Counted from the first letter of the stretch, positions 1 to 9,431 are shown. The stretch: 64,000 nt of DNA from Rhodococcus sp. OK519 (GCF_003051005.1 NZ_QAOW01000010.1:181670-245669), one strand, 5' to 3'. Numbers and translations are program-made. Notes: generated by a model not told the origin, from the letters alone.

Positions 1-2
1 AC

Positions 3-515
3 GAGGTGCGGGTGCCGGCTGCGAACCTGCTCGGCGGCGAAGGCGAGGGCTTCCGCATCGCGATGAAGGGACTCAACGGTGGACGGCTCAACATCGCCGC
101 GTGTTCGGTGGGTGGAGCGCAGGCCGCGCTCGCCAAGGCCGTCGGGTACCTGACGGAACGGAAGGCGTTCGGTGCGGCGCTCGTCGAATCGCAGGCGCTG
201 CAGTTCCGATTGGCGGACATGAGGATCGAACTCGAGGCGGCGCGCACCCTGCTGTGGCGGGCCGCAGATGCGCTCGATGCGGACGCCGCGGACAAGGTGG
301 AACTGTGCGCGATGGCCAAGCGCTTCGCGACCGATACCGGGTTCACGGTCGCGAACGAGGCACTGCAGATGCACGGCGGGTACGGCTACCTGGCGGAATA
401 CGGATTGGAGAAGATCGTGCGAGACCTGCGGGTGCACCAGATCCTGGAGGGGACCAACGAGATCATGCGGGTCGTCGTGGCCCGGTCGGTCGTGGGATCG
501 GCGGGTGCGGCGTGA
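3..515 (+). CDS. acyl-CoA dehydrogenase, C-terminal part (probable isobutyryl-CoA dehydrogenase)
   Basis: The gene is cut by the left edge of the window. About 170 C-terminal residues of an FAD-dependent acyl-CoA dehydrogenase are present. The conserved block MHGGYGYLAEYGLEKIVRD followed by ILEGTNEIMR is the family signature at the end of the C-terminal helical domain, and the Glu of EGTNE lies at the usual active-site position. The stop overlaps the next gene's GTG start (GTGA). It heads an operon with 3-hydroxyisobutyryl-CoA hydrolase, 3-hydroxyisobutyrate dehydrogenase and enoyl-CoA hydratase. This context suggests it oxidises isobutyryl-CoA to methacrylyl-CoA in valine breakdown. The substrate is inferred from context, not from the fragment. 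Confidence 0.93.
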   Translation, partial: EVRVPAANLLGGEGEGFRIAMKGLNGGRLNIAACSVGGAQAALAKAVGYLTERKAFGAALVESQALQFRLADMRIELEAARTLLWRAADALDADAADKVELCAMAKRFATDTGFTVANEALQMHGGYGYLAEYGLEKIVRDLRVHQILEGTNEIMRVVVARSVVGSAGAA

Positions 516-1579
516 GCGAAGCAGAAGTTCTCGTCGAACGTGTCGGTGGCGTCGGCCGCCTCACCCTCAACCGGCCGAGGGCGATCAATGCGCTGAACCA
601 CTCGATGGTGCGGGCGATGGCGTCGGCGCTGCTGGAGTGGGCCGACGACGCGTCCGTCAAGGCCGTGCTTCTCACCGGCGCCGGTGAGCGCGGGCTGTGC
701 GCGGGCGGCGACATCGTGTCGATCTACCACGACGCCCGTGAGGGCGGCAGCGGATCGAAAGATTTCTGGCGAGACGAGTACGTCCTCAACGCCGCGATTG
801 CGCGTTACCCGAAGCCGTACGTCGCGATCATGGACGGCATCGTCATGGGCGGCGGTGTCGGTGTCTCGGCGCACGGCAACGTCCGGGTCGTCACCGAACG
901 CTCGATGATCGGAATGCCCGAGGTGGGAATCGGATTCGTCCCGGATGTCGGCGGCACCCATCTGCTGTCGCGGGCACCCGGCGAACTGGGTACCCACATC
1001 GCGCTGACGACCGCTCGACTGTCGGCGGGCGACGCCGTCCACTGCGGCTTCGCCGACCACTTCGTGCCGTCGGACCGGCTCCGCGAGTTCGAGCAGGCAC
1101 TCGCCGACGGTTCGGTGGACGACGCGGCCGCTCGCTTCGCGCAGCCGGCTCCGGAATCGGAACTGGCGGCGCAGCAGAGTTGGATCGACACCGCCTACGC
1201 GGCCGACACGGTCGAGGAGATCGTCGAAAACCTGCGATCGAGCGGCGTCCCTGAGGCCGCCGCAGCCGCTGAACAGATCCTCGCGAAGTCCCCGACCGCC
1301 GCGAAGGTGACGTTGCGGGCGCTGCGGCAGGCACGCGACCTCGACAGCCTCGAAGCGGTGCTCGACCAGGAGTACCGGGTGTCGTTGGCCTGCCTGCAAT
1401 CCCACGATCTCGTGGAGGGCATCCGCGCGCAGGTGGTAGAGAAGGACCGTAACCCCGCATGGTCACCGTCGGCACTCGAGGCGGTCACCGACGAACACGT
1501 GGATCGATTCTTCGAGCCGCTGGGGGAGACCGAACTCGGTCTGGCCGCAGCGCTCGTGAGTGGGGAGGAACTGCGATGA
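512..1579 (+). CDS. 3-hydroxyisobutyryl-CoA hydrolase
   Basis: This 355-residue protein of the crotonase fold is predicted to hydrolyse 3-hydroxyisobutyryl-CoA to free 3-hydroxyisobutyrate, the CoA-releasing step of valine catabolism. The N-terminal LTLNRPRAINALN and the oxyanion region GIVMGGGVGVSAHG are typical. MPE and PDVGG supply Glu137 and Asp145, the acidic pair that separates HIBYL-CoA hydrolases from ordinary hydratases, and the length (about 350) fits HIBCH rather than the 260-residue hydratases. The GTG start overlaps the upstream stop, and the stop overlaps the mmsB start (ATGA), so translation is probably coupled. A broader enoyl-CoA hydratase/isomerase label would also be defensible. 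Confidence 0.9.
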   Translation: MSEAEVLVERVGGVGRLTLNRPRAINALNHSMVRAMASALLEWADDASVKAVLLTGAGERGLCAGGDIVSIYHDAREGGSGSKDFWRDEYVLNAAIARYPKPYVAIMDGIVMGGGVGVSAHGNVRVVTERSMIGMPEVGIGFVPDVGGTHLLSRAPGELGTHIALTTARLSAGDAVHCGFADHFVPSDRLREFEQALADGSVDDAAARFAQPAPESELAAQQSWIDTAYAADTVEEIVENLRSSGVPEAAAAAEQILAKSPTAAKVTLRALRQARDLDSLEAVLDQEYRVSLACLQSHDLVEGIRAQVVEKDRNPAWSPSALEAVTDEHVDRFFEPLGETELGLAAALVSGEELR

Positions 1580-2487
1580 GCAAGAGTGACATCACCGTCG
1601 GCTTCGTCGGCCTGGGTCACATGGGTGGGCCGATGGCGGCGAACCTCGTGAAGGCCGGATATCCGGTGCGTGGATTCGATCTCGCGCCCGCCGCACTCGA
1701 ACAGGCCGGCCGGGACGGTGTCACCGTCGTGGGATCCGCGACGGAGGCGGCCACCGAGGCCGACGTCGTGATCACGATGCTGCCCAGTGGCAAGCACGTG
1801 CACGACCTCTACGAGGGTGGGCTGCTGGGGGCGGCGCGTCACGGCACGCTGTTCGTCGACTGCTCGACCATCGACGTCGCCGACGCGCGCACCGCCCACG
1901 AACTGGCCGAGCAGGCCGGACATCGCGGCATCGACGCGCCGGTGTCCGGGGGCGTGATGGGCGCGGCCGCCGGCACTCTCGCGTTCATGGTGGGCGGCGC
2001 CGACGAGGACTTCGAGGCGGTGCGCCCGCTGCTCGAGGTGATGGGGCGCAAGGTCGTCCACTGCGGTGGCCCGGGCGTCGGACAGGCCGCGAAGATCTGC
2101 AACAACATGATCCTCGGTGTCTCGATGATCGCGGTCGGCGAGGCGTTCGTGCTGGGGGAGAAGCTGGGGCTGAGCAACCAGGCGCTGTTCGACGTCGCCT
2201 CCAACGCGTCGGGCCAGTGCTGGGCGCTCACCACCAACTGCCCGGTGCCGGGTCCGGTGCCGACCAGTCCGGCGAACAACGACTACGAGCCGGGGTTCGC
2301 CGCCGCGCTCATGGACAAGGACCTCGGCCTCGCAGCGAGTGCGTTGCGTGCCAACGGCGTCGACGCCGAACTCGGCATGCGCGCCGCCGAACTGTACCGG
2401 CGCTTCCACGAGACCGGGCACGGCGGCGAGGACTTCTCGGCGATCATCAGGGACATCAGGGACAGATCGAACGGAGAGACTCGATGA
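1576..2487 (+). CDS. mmsB: 3-hydroxyisobutyrate dehydrogenase
   Basis: This NAD-dependent enzyme of 303 residues is predicted to oxidise 3-hydroxyisobutyrate to methylmalonate semialdehyde. The N-terminal Rossmann motif [16 protein letters not shown], the substrate-binding stretch [15 protein letters not shown] and the catalytic Lys (about residue 173) in [10 protein letters not shown] are all in place. It overlaps the preceding hydrolase and the following hydratase by 4 bp each. No methylmalonate-semialdehyde dehydrogenase (mmsA) is in the window. It is probably upstream of position 1. Confidence 0.94.
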   Translation: MSKSDITVGFVGLGHMGGPMAANLVKAGYPVRGFDLAPAALEQAGRDGVTVVGSATEAATEADVVITMLPSGKHVHDLYEGGLLGAARHGTLFVDCSTIDVADARTAHELAEQAGHRGIDAPVSGGVMGAAAGTLAFMVGGADEDFEAVRPLLEVMGRKVVHCGGPGVGQAAKICNNMILGVSMIAVGEAFVLGEKLGLSNQALFDVASNASGQCWALTTNCPVPGPVPTSPANNDYEPGFAAALMDKDLGLAASALRANGVDAELGMRAAELYRRFHETGHGGEDFSAIIRDIRDRSNGETR

Positions 2488-3260
2488 CGGACTACCAGAC
2501 GATTCAGGTCGGACGCACCGGACGCGTGGGCATGATCACGCTGAACCGGCCGGAGGCGCTCAACGCCCTCAATGCGCAGTTGATGTCGGAGATGGTCGCC
2601 GCCGTCGACGACTTCGAGAAGGACCGGGGCATCGGCTCGATCCTCATCACCGGTTCGGAGCGGGCGTTCGCCGCCGGAGCCGACATCAAGGAGATGCAGA
2701 GCAAATCCTTCATCGACATGTACATCGACGACTGGTTCTCGGCTTGGGACCGGATCGCGGCAGCGCGCAAGCCGATCGTCGCGGCGGTCGCCGGATACGC
2801 GCTCGGCGGCGGTTGCGAACTCGCGATGATGTGCGACGTCCTGATCGCCGCCGACTCCGCCAAGTTCGGTCAGCCCGAGATCAAGCTCGGTGTGCTGCCC
2901 GGCATCGGCGGCTCGCAGCGTCTCACCCGCGCGATCGGGAAGGCCAAGGCGATGGACCTGTGCCTCACCGGCCGCACGATGGACGCCGAGGAAGCCGAGC
3001 GGGCGGGTCTGGTCGCGCGCGTCGTCCCCGCCATCGACCTGCTCGACGAGGCGATCGCGACGGCGTCGAAGATCGCCGACATGTCGCTGCCCATCGCGAT
3101 GATGGTCAAGGAGTCCGTCAACCGCGCGTTCGAGTCGACGCTGTCCGAGGGCGTCCGCTTCGAGCGGCGCGTGTTCCACTCGGCCTTCGCGACGCAGGAC
3201 CAGAAGGAAGGCATGGCCGCGTTCACCGAGAAGCGTGACCCGAGCTTCGGTCATCACTAG
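2484..3260 (+). CDS. enoyl-CoA hydratase (probable methacrylyl-CoA hydratase)
   Basis: This 258-residue crotonase has the usual hydratase length. [12 protein letters not shown] starts the fold, [15 protein letters not shown] carries the first catalytic Glu, and [14 protein letters not shown] carries the second. These are the two glutamates needed to add water across an enoyl-CoA double bond. As the last gene of the valine operon it most likely hydrates methacrylyl-CoA, although close paralogues act on straight-chain enoyl-CoA and the sequence cannot separate these. It ends 7 bp before the stop of a convergent hydrolase gene, so the operon stops here. Confidence 0.93.
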   Translation: MTDYQTIQVGRTGRVGMITLNRPEALNALNAQLMSEMVAAVDDFEKDRGIGSILITGSERAFAAGADIKEMQSKSFIDMYIDDWFSAWDRIAAARKPIVAAVAGYALGGGCELAMMCDVLIAADSAKFGQPEIKLGVLPGIGGSQRLTRAIGKAKAMDLCLTGRTMDAEEAERAGLVARVVPAIDLLDEAIATASKIADMSLPIAMMVKESVNRAFESTLSEGVRFERRVFHSAFATQDQKEGMAAFTEKRDPSFGHH

Positions 3261-3267
3261 GAGCACT

Positions 3268-4149
3268 TCAGCGGAGCAGGAATTCGAGGGTGACGCGCTC
3301 GAACGCTTCCTTGGCCTCCACCATGACCCAGTGTCCGCAGTTGGGGAAGATGTGAAGCTCGGCATGCGGGACCAGCCGTAGCGGGACGAGTGGCATGTCC
3401 GGCGGGCACTGCCGGTCGTCGAGCCCCCACGTGAACAGGGTCGGGCACTGAATCTTGTGCATCATCGACCAGTACGGCGGGCGCGACGAGTCGGTCAGCA
3501 TCAGTTGTCGTGCAGCGAGTGCTGCCGATCCGTGCACCGCGGCGAGGGTCCGATGTGATTGCGGGGCATTCGCAATTGCCCAACTTTCGTCGATCCTCTC
3601 CTCGGTGACGACTGCGGGGTCGTACACCATGCACTCGAGCCATCGAATCAGCTTTTCCCGGCTGGGATCGTCGGCGAAGTCGCGGAGCAGCCGTGAGCCT
3701 TCACTCGGACTCTGGCTGAAGATGTTCGGACCGACGCCACCGATCGTGACGAGCTTTCCGACGCGTTCCGGATGCTCCATCGCGACGTTCGCGCCGACGA
3801 CGCCGCCCATCGAATTACCGATGATCGCAGCGGATTCGATGTCGAGTGCGTCCATGAATCTCGTCACCGAGGAGGCGGCGGTGATCACCGGATTGCCGTC
3901 GACCGGATCGCTGATGCCGAAGCCGGGGAACTCCAGCACGTAGCAATGGAAGTGCCGGGCGAAGGTATCGAGGTTGTCGCGGTAGTTGCGCCACCCGCTC
4001 ACGCCGATTCCGGAGCCGTGCAGCAGGAGCAACGGCGGTCCGTCGCCGGCTTCGTGATAGCGCAGTATCCCTGTGTCGGTGGCGATCTCTCGCCGGCTCC
4101 CTTCGTAGGTGACGTCCACGTCCGTAGGGTCGGCCGTCTGTCCGCGCAT
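3268..4149 (-). CDS. alpha/beta hydrolase, meta-cleavage-product-hydrolase-like
   Basis: This 293-residue alpha/beta hydrolase has the oxyanion motif HGSGIG (44-49), the nucleophile elbow GNSMGG with Ser113, an acid at Asp244 or Asp245 in WGLDDRQ, and His273 in NCGHW. The elbow sequence and lid layout resemble C-C bond hydrolases of the BphD/MhpC/HsaD type, which cleave ring-fission products, but no dioxygenase is encoded nearby, so the substrate is unknown. The ATG has a good Shine-Dalgarno (AGGAG, 7 nt spacing). It diverges from a MarR regulator across 215 bp, an arrangement that often means control by that regulator (inference). Confidence 0.85.
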   Translation of the reverse strand: MRGQTADPTDVDVTYEGSRREIATDTGILRYHEAGDGPPLLLLHGSGIGVSGWRNYRDNLDTFARHFHCYVLEFPGFGISDPVDGNPVITAASSVTRFMDALDIESAAIIGNSMGGVVGANVAMEHPERVGKLVTIGGVGPNIFSQSPSEGSRLLRDFADDPSREKLIRWLECMVYDPAVVTEERIDESWAIANAPQSHRTLAAVHGSAALAARQLMLTDSSRPPYWSMMHKIQCPTLFTWGLDDRQCPPDMPLVPLRLVPHAELHIFPNCGHWVMVEAKEAFERVTLEFLLR

Positions 4150-4364
4150 GTGGATGCTCCTCTCGTGACAGTCCGGTGCGGTACCGGCTCTCGGGAAGGT
4201 AGCAACATTCTGTTATGTGTATGAGTGCTTTCATGTGAATGCATGCGGGTAGACGGCAACTGGCAAGAGCGCGGCCTGTCAGGTCTCGGAACACTTGGTC
4301 CGCCGGGTGAGGGTTCGCAATACTCTGACAACCCAGAGGATGCGTAGACGGAGGAGTTGAGTCG

Positions 4365-4817
4365 TTGACGGAGGATGCAGACATCGATCGCCTGTCCCAG
4401 GTGCTCGACGATCGGATCGGCACGCGCATTCGGCGAATTTCACAGCTGATCATCGAAGCCAAGGCGACTGCGCTGCGCCCGCTCGACATCACGGTCCCGC
4501 AGTATTCGACACTGCTGGCCGTCAAGCACCTCGAGCCCAGCTCCGCGGCGCAGCTCGCGCGAACCGGGTTGGGGACGCCGCAGTCGATCGCCACCATGTT
4601 GTCGACGCTCGAGAGCAAGGGTCTCGTCAGCCGCCGGGCGTCACCCTTGCATCAGAAGCTTGTCGAGGTCCGGCTGACCGCGCTCGGCGCGAAGACGATC
4701 GACGAGGCGGACGAACTCGCCGCCGACATCGAGGACAGGCTACGAGAAGGCATCGGCGAGGACCAGTTCGACAGTGTCGTCAGGATCGAGAAGGTCGCAC
4801 GAGATCTCCTGCGATAG
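4365..4817 (+). CDS. MarR-family transcriptional regulator
   Basis: This 150-residue winged-helix protein has a DNA-binding core at about residues 40-110 (TVPQYSTLLAVKHLEPSSA, then the recognition helix GLGTPQSIATMLSTLESKG and a wing with SRRASP), flanked by helices that form the MarR dimer interface. The TTG start is chosen because GAGGAG lies 8 nt upstream and no in-frame ATG fits. It diverges from the alpha/beta hydrolase gene and may control it. The 4150-4364 gap is relatively A+T-rich and holds short CATGTG/CACATG-like repeats. No ligand can be inferred. Confidence 0.9.
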   Translation: MTEDADIDRLSQVLDDRIGTRIRRISQLIIEAKATALRPLDITVPQYSTLLAVKHLEPSSAAQLARTGLGTPQSIATMLSTLESKGLVSRRASPLHQKLVEVRLTALGAKTIDEADELAADIEDRLREGIGEDQFDSVVRIEKVARDLLR

Positions 4818-4846
4818 TGCGGCGGCCGGCTATTCGACGATCTGCG

Positions 4847-5383
4847 TCAGTGCCACTTGCCCGGCTGGTCGCCGGTGTCGAAATCGCCTGACTGATGGCG
4901 CAGTTCGGTGAGGATGCGGATGAGCGAGTCGAGCTTGTCCGGTGCCAATCCGGGCTCGGCGAACACCTTCTCGTTCAGGGACTCCGTCGCGCGACGCGAG
5001 ATGTCCCGTCCCGCGTCGGTGATCTCGACGAGCGTCGCGCGACGGTCGGTGGGGTGCGGCACGCGTCTTACCAAGCCTGCGGCCTCGAGACGGTCGACGG
5101 CGTTGGTCACACTGGTCGGGTGAACCTGGAGGCGCGCACTGGCCTTCGCCATCGGCAGTGCACCACTGCGGGTGAAGGTCAGTAGCGTCAACAATTCGTA
5201 GCGCGAGAACGTGAGCCCGAAAGGCTTGAGGGCCTCGTCGACCCGCGCCATCATGATCTGCTGCGCCCGCACCACCGACGTCACGGCCGCCATCCCGTCG
5301 GCCACTGCGCCCCAACCGTGCTCGGTCCACTGGCGGTGCGCTTCCTCGATCGGATCCAAGGGCAGCGGTGACGATGACGGCAT
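4847..5383 (-). CDS. MarR-family transcriptional regulator
   Basis: This 178-residue MarR protein has its winged helix at about residues 55-125 (FSRYELLTLLTFTRSGALP, the helix VHPTSVTNAVDRLEAAGLV, then the wing VPHPTDRRATLVEIT containing the family's DR.. wing motif). The N-terminal 50 residues form the dimerisation helices. It is convergent with the MarR gene at 4365-4817, with 29 bp between their stops, and the two are only distantly alike, so this is not a recent duplication. Its target is not evident. The next gene on its 5' side is terB, read in the opposite direction. Confidence 0.9.
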   Translation of the reverse strand: MPSSSPLPLDPIEEAHRQWTEHGWGAVADGMAAVTSVVRAQQIMMARVDEALKPFGLTFSRYELLTLLTFTRSGALPMAKASARLQVHPTSVTNAVDRLEAAGLVRRVPHPTDRRATLVEITDAGRDISRRATESLNEKVFAEPGLAPDKLDSLIRILTELRHQSGDFDTGDQPGKWH

Positions 5384-5550
5384 GCCCCGATCATCCCATG
5401 CGGGGCCTACGAATCGATCGTGGTCCCCTCCCCGAAATACGCCCGGACGTGCCCCGCGGGGAGATGGCGGCGGTATCCGGTCTGTCCGATTCCGCTAGGC
5501 TGGCACGGACCGTGTCCTGCGGATACAGAGCGTGAACGAGGAGGAATCTC

Positions 5551-6006
5551 ATGGGATTTTGGGATCAGCTCAAGGCCAAGACTCAGGAAATGAGCGGACA
5601 GCTCCAGACGAAGACCGCACAGTTCAAGAACAAGGAATTCGCGAACGGTTCCATGGCGATGTGCGCGCTGATCGCGGCCGCCGACGGCAGCATCGATCCG
5701 GCCGAGCGTCAGAAGACGGCAGCCCTCATCATGAACAACCAGTCGCTCCAGGTGTTCGACTCGTCCGAACTGCGCGAGAAGTTCGACTGGTACTGCGACA
5801 AGTTGGCCGGCGACTTCGACTTCGGCAAGGTCGAGGCCACCGCCACCATCGGCAAGCTGAAGTCCAAGCCGGAGCAGGCCCGCGCGGTCATCCAGATCGG
5901 CATCATCATCGGTGGCGCCGACGGCAACTTCGACCAGCACGAGAAGGCTGCCGTCAAGGAAGCTTGCTTCGCGGTCGGCATCGACCCGTCCGAGTTCGAC
6001 CTCTGA
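5551..6006 (+). CDS. terB: TerB-family tellurium resistance protein
   Basis: This 151-residue all-helical TerB protein is cytoplasmic or membrane-associated. Two internally similar acidic segments, AAADGSIDPAERQKTAAL and GGADGNFDQHEKAAVKEA, are the TerB hallmark, with metal-binding acidic residues at the repeat turns. TerB works with TerC and TerD proteins in the Ter stress system (tellurite, phage and colicin resistance in enterobacteria). The start has a strong Shine-Dalgarno (GAGGAGGAA) and fits the family N-terminus MGFWDQLK. It is a single-gene unit facing the leftward ter cluster, with hairpin terminators between them. Confidence 0.93.
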   Translation: MGFWDQLKAKTQEMSGQLQTKTAQFKNKEFANGSMAMCALIAAADGSIDPAERQKTAALIMNNQSLQVFDSSELREKFDWYCDKLAGDFDFGKVEATATIGKLKSKPEQARAVIQIGIIIGGADGNFDQHEKAAVKEACFAVGIDPSEFDL

Positions 6007-6025
6007 TCTTCTGATCTCGTGCCCT

Positions 6026-6052
6026 CGGCGTTCGGTTGACTCACGAACGCCG
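6026..6052 (+). terminator. stem-loop downstream of terB
   Basis: The arms CGGCGTTCG and CGAACGCCG (9 bp, 9-nt loop) begin 20 nt after the terB stop and are followed by a G-run and a mixed GT-rich tract (GTTGTTGTG) rather than a clean U-tract. It is a plausible actinobacterial terminator. Confidence 0.6.
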
Positions 6053-6129
6053 GGGGCGTTGTTGTGTGCGGGGGTCGCCGTCAGCAGTGCCCGAGTTGGG
6101 CGCGGTAAGGAAGACGTTAGGGGACGGAC

Positions 6130-6174
6130 AGAAGCGGCAGCGCACGTGACGTGCTCACGTGCGCTGCCGCTTCT
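6130..6174 (-). terminator. 20-bp perfect hairpin at the end of the leftward ter cluster
   Basis: Perfect 20-bp arms (6130-6149 and 6155-6174) enclose a 5-nt loop. The structure starts 17 nt beyond the stop of the TerA-like gene on the minus strand. There is no U-tract on either side. It is most likely the terminator of the minus-strand ter genes, and its perfect symmetry may let it block readthrough from terB as well. Confidence 0.65.
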
Positions 6175-6191
6175 GCGTTGTCGGAGCGAAC

Positions 6192-6869
6192 CTACTTACG
6201 GCCGGCCTGCCACTGCATGCCCCATCCGTAGGCGGCGTCCAGGTCGGACTGGCTGCCGTTGATGTAGTTGACCAGACGGTTCACGGTGATGCCGCTGCCG
6301 TTGTTCTCGAGCATCGCGATCGCGCAGATGCGGGCGTTGTTGTCGGCCGAGTCGAGGCGGACCTCGATCTGTGGTCCCACCGTCGGGTACAACGTGACGA
6401 CGCCGTCGACTGCGGCCCAGTTCGGGGCGCCCTCGTAGATCATGGCGAAGATCAGTACCCGCCGGATCATCTCCGGCCGGTCGAGATTGATGTGCATGTT
6501 CTCGCCACCGGAGACCGAACCGCTGCGGTCGTCACCGTCGAGCTGGATGAACGGCGCCGTGTTCAGTGAGCCGAAGCTGTTGCCCAGCGCCTGGATGACG
6601 CCCTTCGATCCGTCGGTCAGCTCGAACAGGCACGCGAGGTCGAGATCGACCCGGCCGCCTCCGGACAGTTTCGCGAAGAAGCCCTTCTTCTCCGGCTGCG
6701 TCTGCGACCAGTTCAGGTTCACGCGCATCGTGCCCTGGCGTTCGCCGGCCTTCGTGAGGCTGACGCTCGGTGCACTCTTGGTGAGGCTGATCTTGCTGAG
6801 GTTCACACCGCCCTGCGGCGCGGCGCCGGCCGGGGGAGTGTTGGGGCGGCGGGTGTAATCGATGGCCAT
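6192..6869 (-). CDS. TerD-superfamily protein, TerA-like
   Basis: This 225-residue protein has an N-terminal ISLTKSAPSVSLTKAG segment, the strand entry repeat seen in TerD proteins, then a beta-sandwich with VDLDLACLFELTDGSKGV (acidic calcium-site region) and LDGDDRSGSVSGGENMHIN. The C-terminal half, through NNARICAIAMLENNG to a terminal WGMQWQAGRK, matches the TerA branch rather than classic TerD. It is the last gene of the leftward unit after two terD genes and the TerC-like gene, with a good Shine-Dalgarno (AAGGAG). It probably assembles with TerD and TerC at the membrane (family knowledge). The terA symbol is likely but not given because the branch was judged by eye. Confidence 0.82.
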   Translation of the reverse strand: MAIDYTRRPNTPPAGAAPQGGVNLSKISLTKSAPSVSLTKAGERQGTMRVNLNWSQTQPEKKGFFAKLSGGGRVDLDLACLFELTDGSKGVIQALGNSFGSLNTAPFIQLDGDDRSGSVSGGENMHINLDRPEMIRRVLIFAMIYEGAPNWAAVDGVVTLYPTVGPQIEVRLDSADNNARICAIAMLENNGSGITVNRLVNYINGSQSDLDAAYGWGMQWQAGRK

Positions 6870-6895
6870 CGTGGGCTCCTTCGGTTCGAGTCGGG

Positions 6896-8023
6896 TCAGC
6901 CGACTGCGGCGGGCGTGCGCTCGGGGACGTGGTCCCCGTCGCCGCCGTTGCCGGCCTTGCGGTTACGGATGACACTGGAGATGAATGCGGCCCCGATGAG
7001 GACGATTCCGACGAGGCCGGTGATGAGCTCGTTGACGTGCACGCCGATCGACACGAGCAGGATCACCGACAGGGCGCCGATGGCCCAGTGCGCGCCGTGC
7101 TCGAGGTAGACGTACTCCGAGAGGGTGCCCTTGCGGACGAGGAACACCGTGATCGAGCGGACGAACATTGCGCCGACGAAGCCGAGGCCGAGGGCGATGA
7201 TGATCGGATCCGAGGTGATCGCGAATGCGCCGATCACACCGTCGAACGAGAAGGATGCGTCGAGGACCTCGAGATAGAGGAACAGGAAGAAGCCGGCCTT
7301 GCCGGTGGCCTTCGCCAGCTTCGTCGGACCGCCACGGGATTGCTCGGCCTCTTCGCCTTCCTCCGGCAGGTTGAACAGCTCGCCCAGTCCGTTGACGACG
7401 ATGTAGAGGATCAGGCCGGCCACACCGGCCACCATGACCGTGCCACGGTTCTCGTCGTCCGCGAACAGGAACGAGGTGGCCAGCAGCAGGCCGCCGGCGA
7501 CGACGACCTCGAGCTGATCGAGCTTCCCGATCTTGGCCAGCGGGCGCTCGAGCCAGCTGAGCCAGGTGATCTCGCGGGATTCGAAGATGAAGTTCAGGAA
7601 CAGCATCAGCAGGAACATGCCGCCGAAAGCGGCGATCTGCGGATGCGCGTCGGTGAGGATCGTCTCGTAACTCGCGCTGCCGTCCGGGAAGTACGCAGCG
7701 TCGTCGGCGGGCGGGTTGAGCGCCAAGCGCATCGCCTCGACCGGGCCCAGACCGGAAGCGGCCCAGACGATCACCAGCGGGAAGACCAACCGCATGCCGA
7801 ACACCGCGATCACGATGCCGATGGTGAGGAAGATCTTCTGCCAGAACTCACTCATCCTCTGCAGGACGGTGGCGTTGATGACGGCGTTGTCGAAGGACAG
7901 CGAGATCTCGAGGATGGACAGGATCGCGACCAGGAAGACGGCCTCGGGGCCGCCGTAGATCCCAGCCACGATGAGAGAGAGCACAGTGACGACGATGGAG
8001 ATGCCGAATATGCGAAGAACCAT
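6896..8023 (-). CDS. TerC/DUF475-family integral membrane protein
   Basis: This 375-residue polytopic protein has about nine hydrophobic segments. Two acidic signatures within helices, EISLSFDNAVINA near residue 42 and EVLDASFSFDGVIGA near residue 248, are the paired intramembrane E..SFDN/D motifs of the TerC fold thought to bind divalent cation. The length and sequence fit the DUF475 branch. In Ter systems TerC is the membrane hub that recruits TerB and TerD. It lies between the terA-like and terD genes on the same strand (26 bp to the former, 60 bp to the latter). The Shine-Dalgarno is weak, suggesting coupling to upstream translation or a slightly different start. Confidence 0.9.
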   Translation of the reverse strand: MVLRIFGISIVVTVLSLIVAGIYGGPEAVFLVAILSILEISLSFDNAVINATVLQRMSEFWQKIFLTIGIVIAVFGMRLVFPLVIVWAASGLGPVEAMRLALNPPADDAAYFPDGSASYETILTDAHPQIAAFGGMFLLMLFLNFIFESREITWLSWLERPLAKIGKLDQLEVVVAGGLLLATSFLFADDENRGTVMVAGVAGLILYIVVNGLGELFNLPEEGEEAEQSRGGPTKLAKATGKAGFFLFLYLEVLDASFSFDGVIGAFAITSDPIIIALGLGFVGAMFVRSITVFLVRKGTLSEYVYLEHGAHWAIGALSVILLVSIGVHVNELITGLVGIVLIGAAFISSVIRNRKAGNGGDGDHVPERTPAAVG

Positions 8024-8083
8024 GTGCGGCCGTTCTGTAGGGGTGCCGACCGTGGCGGCCGGCGTCAGAGTTAGGTGACTCGG

Positions 8084-8662
8084 TCAGCCGAGATTGACGC
8101 CGTAGTCGCGGGCGATCCCGGCCAGGCCGGACGCGTAGCCCTGCCCGATGGCGCGGAACTTCCATTCGGCGCCGCGGCGGTAGACCTCGCCGAAGACCAT
8201 CGCGGTCTCGGTGGATGCGTCCTCGGACAGGTCGTAGCGGGCGAGCTCGATACCGGTGTTCAGATCGACGACGCGAATGTAGGCGTTGCGCACCTGGCCG
8301 AACGACTGGCCACGCGAATCCGCGTCGTGGATCGACACGGGGAAGAAGATGCTGGTCACCTCGGCGGGCAGGGCGATCAGGTCGACGTTGATGACCTCGT
8401 CGTCGCCGTCGCCGTCACCCGTGAGGTTGTCTCCGGTGTGCTCGACCGACCCGTCCGGTGATCGCAGGTTGTTGTAGAAGACGAAATGCCGGTCGGAGAG
8501 AACCTTGCCGGTCGCACCGGTCAGCAGGGCCGACGCGTCGAGGTCGTATGCGACTCCGGTGGAGGCTCGTTCATCCCAACCGAGGCCGACAGCGACGGTC
8601 GTCAGGTTGTCGGTCTGCTTCGAGAGGGAGACGTTGCCCCCCTTGGCGAGCGTGACGCTCAT
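8084..8662 (-). CDS. terD: TerD-family calcium-binding stress protein
   Basis: This 192-residue single-domain TerD protein starts with [21 protein letters not shown] and the acidic loop [20 protein letters not shown] make up the two-site calcium-binding region known in TerD structures, and the C-terminus [18 protein letters not shown] is the family ending. The ATG at 8662 is chosen for its AGAGGA 8 nt upstream. Reading further upstream would add 40 atypical Arg-rich residues. It is about 75-80 percent identical by eye to the neighbour at 8856-9431, so the pair is a tandem duplication. Confidence 0.95.
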   Translation of the reverse strand: MSVTLAKGGNVSLSKQTDNLTTVAVGLGWDERASTGVAYDLDASALLTGATGKVLSDRHFVFYNNLRSPDGSVEHTGDNLTGDGDGDDEVINVDLIALPAEVTSIFFPVSIHDADSRGQSFGQVRNAYIRVVDLNTGIELARYDLSEDASTETAMVFGEVYRRGAEWKFRAIGQGYASGLAGIARDYGVNLG

Positions 8663-8855
8663 GGTCTGTTTCCTCTTGTGGCAGCGGGGTGTTCGGACAC
8701 GGAGCGAGGATGCTCCGCGGAAACTGTTGCTGTGCAATGTGACCGGCCCGCCGCTGCGTCGGCGTTCCGGGGTTCCCGGCACGCGCGGCCGCGAAATCTA
8801 CGTCGAGATCACGCGGCCGCACGCACAGGTGGAGCGGTGGAACGTGCCGGAACGA

Positions 8856-9431
8856 CTAGACGTTGACGCCGTAGTCGCGGGCGATGCCGGACAGGCCGGA
8901 GGCGTAGCCCTGGCCGACCGCGCGGAACTTCCACTCGGCGCCGTGGCGGTACAGCTCGCCGAAGACCATCGCGGTCTCGGTCGAGGCATCCTCGGACAGG
9001 TCGTAGCGGGCCAGCTCGTTGCCGTTGGCGCGGTCGACAACGCGGATGTACGCGTTGCGGACCTGGCCGAACGACTGCGCGCGGGTATCGGCGTCGTAGA
9101 TCGAGACCGGGAAGAAGATGCTCTCGATGGTCGCCGGAACGGCCGCGAGATCGACGTTGATGACCTCGTCGTCGCCGTCGCCCTCACCCGTGGTGTTGTC
9201 GCCGGCGTGCTCGATCGAGCCGTCGGGCGAGCGCAGGTTGTTGAAGAAGACGAAGTGCTGGTCGGAGATCACCTTCTTGTCGGCGCCCGCGGCGATCGCG
9301 CTGGCATCGAGATCGAAGTCCGTGCCGGTGGTGCTGCGCACGTCCCAGCCGAGGCCGACCGCAACCGCCGTGAGGTTCGGCGCCTCTTTCGTGAGGGAGA
9401 CGTTTCCGCCCTTGGTCAAGCTGACACCCAT
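8856..9431 (-). CDS. terD: TerD-family calcium-binding stress protein
   Basis: This 191-residue TerD protein has the start repeat [14 protein letters not shown], the calcium-site motifs FDLDASAIA and [20 protein letters not shown], and the ending [19 protein letters not shown]. It is the first gene of the leftward ter unit. Its ATG follows AAAGGA at 9 nt. It lies 165 bp from the divergent rightward Ter operon, so the shared intergenic region 9432-9596 probably holds both promoters. A 190-bp gap separates it from the second terD copy, enough for a second promoter. Confidence 0.95.
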   Translation of the reverse strand: MGVSLTKGGNVSLTKEAPNLTAVAVGLGWDVRSTTGTDFDLDASAIAAGADKKVISDQHFVFFNNLRSPDGSIEHAGDNTTGEGDGDDEVINVDLAAVPATIESIFFPVSIYDADTRAQSFGQVRNAYIRVVDRANGNELARYDLSEDASTETAMVFGELYRHGAEWKFRAVGQGYASGLSGIARDYGVNV

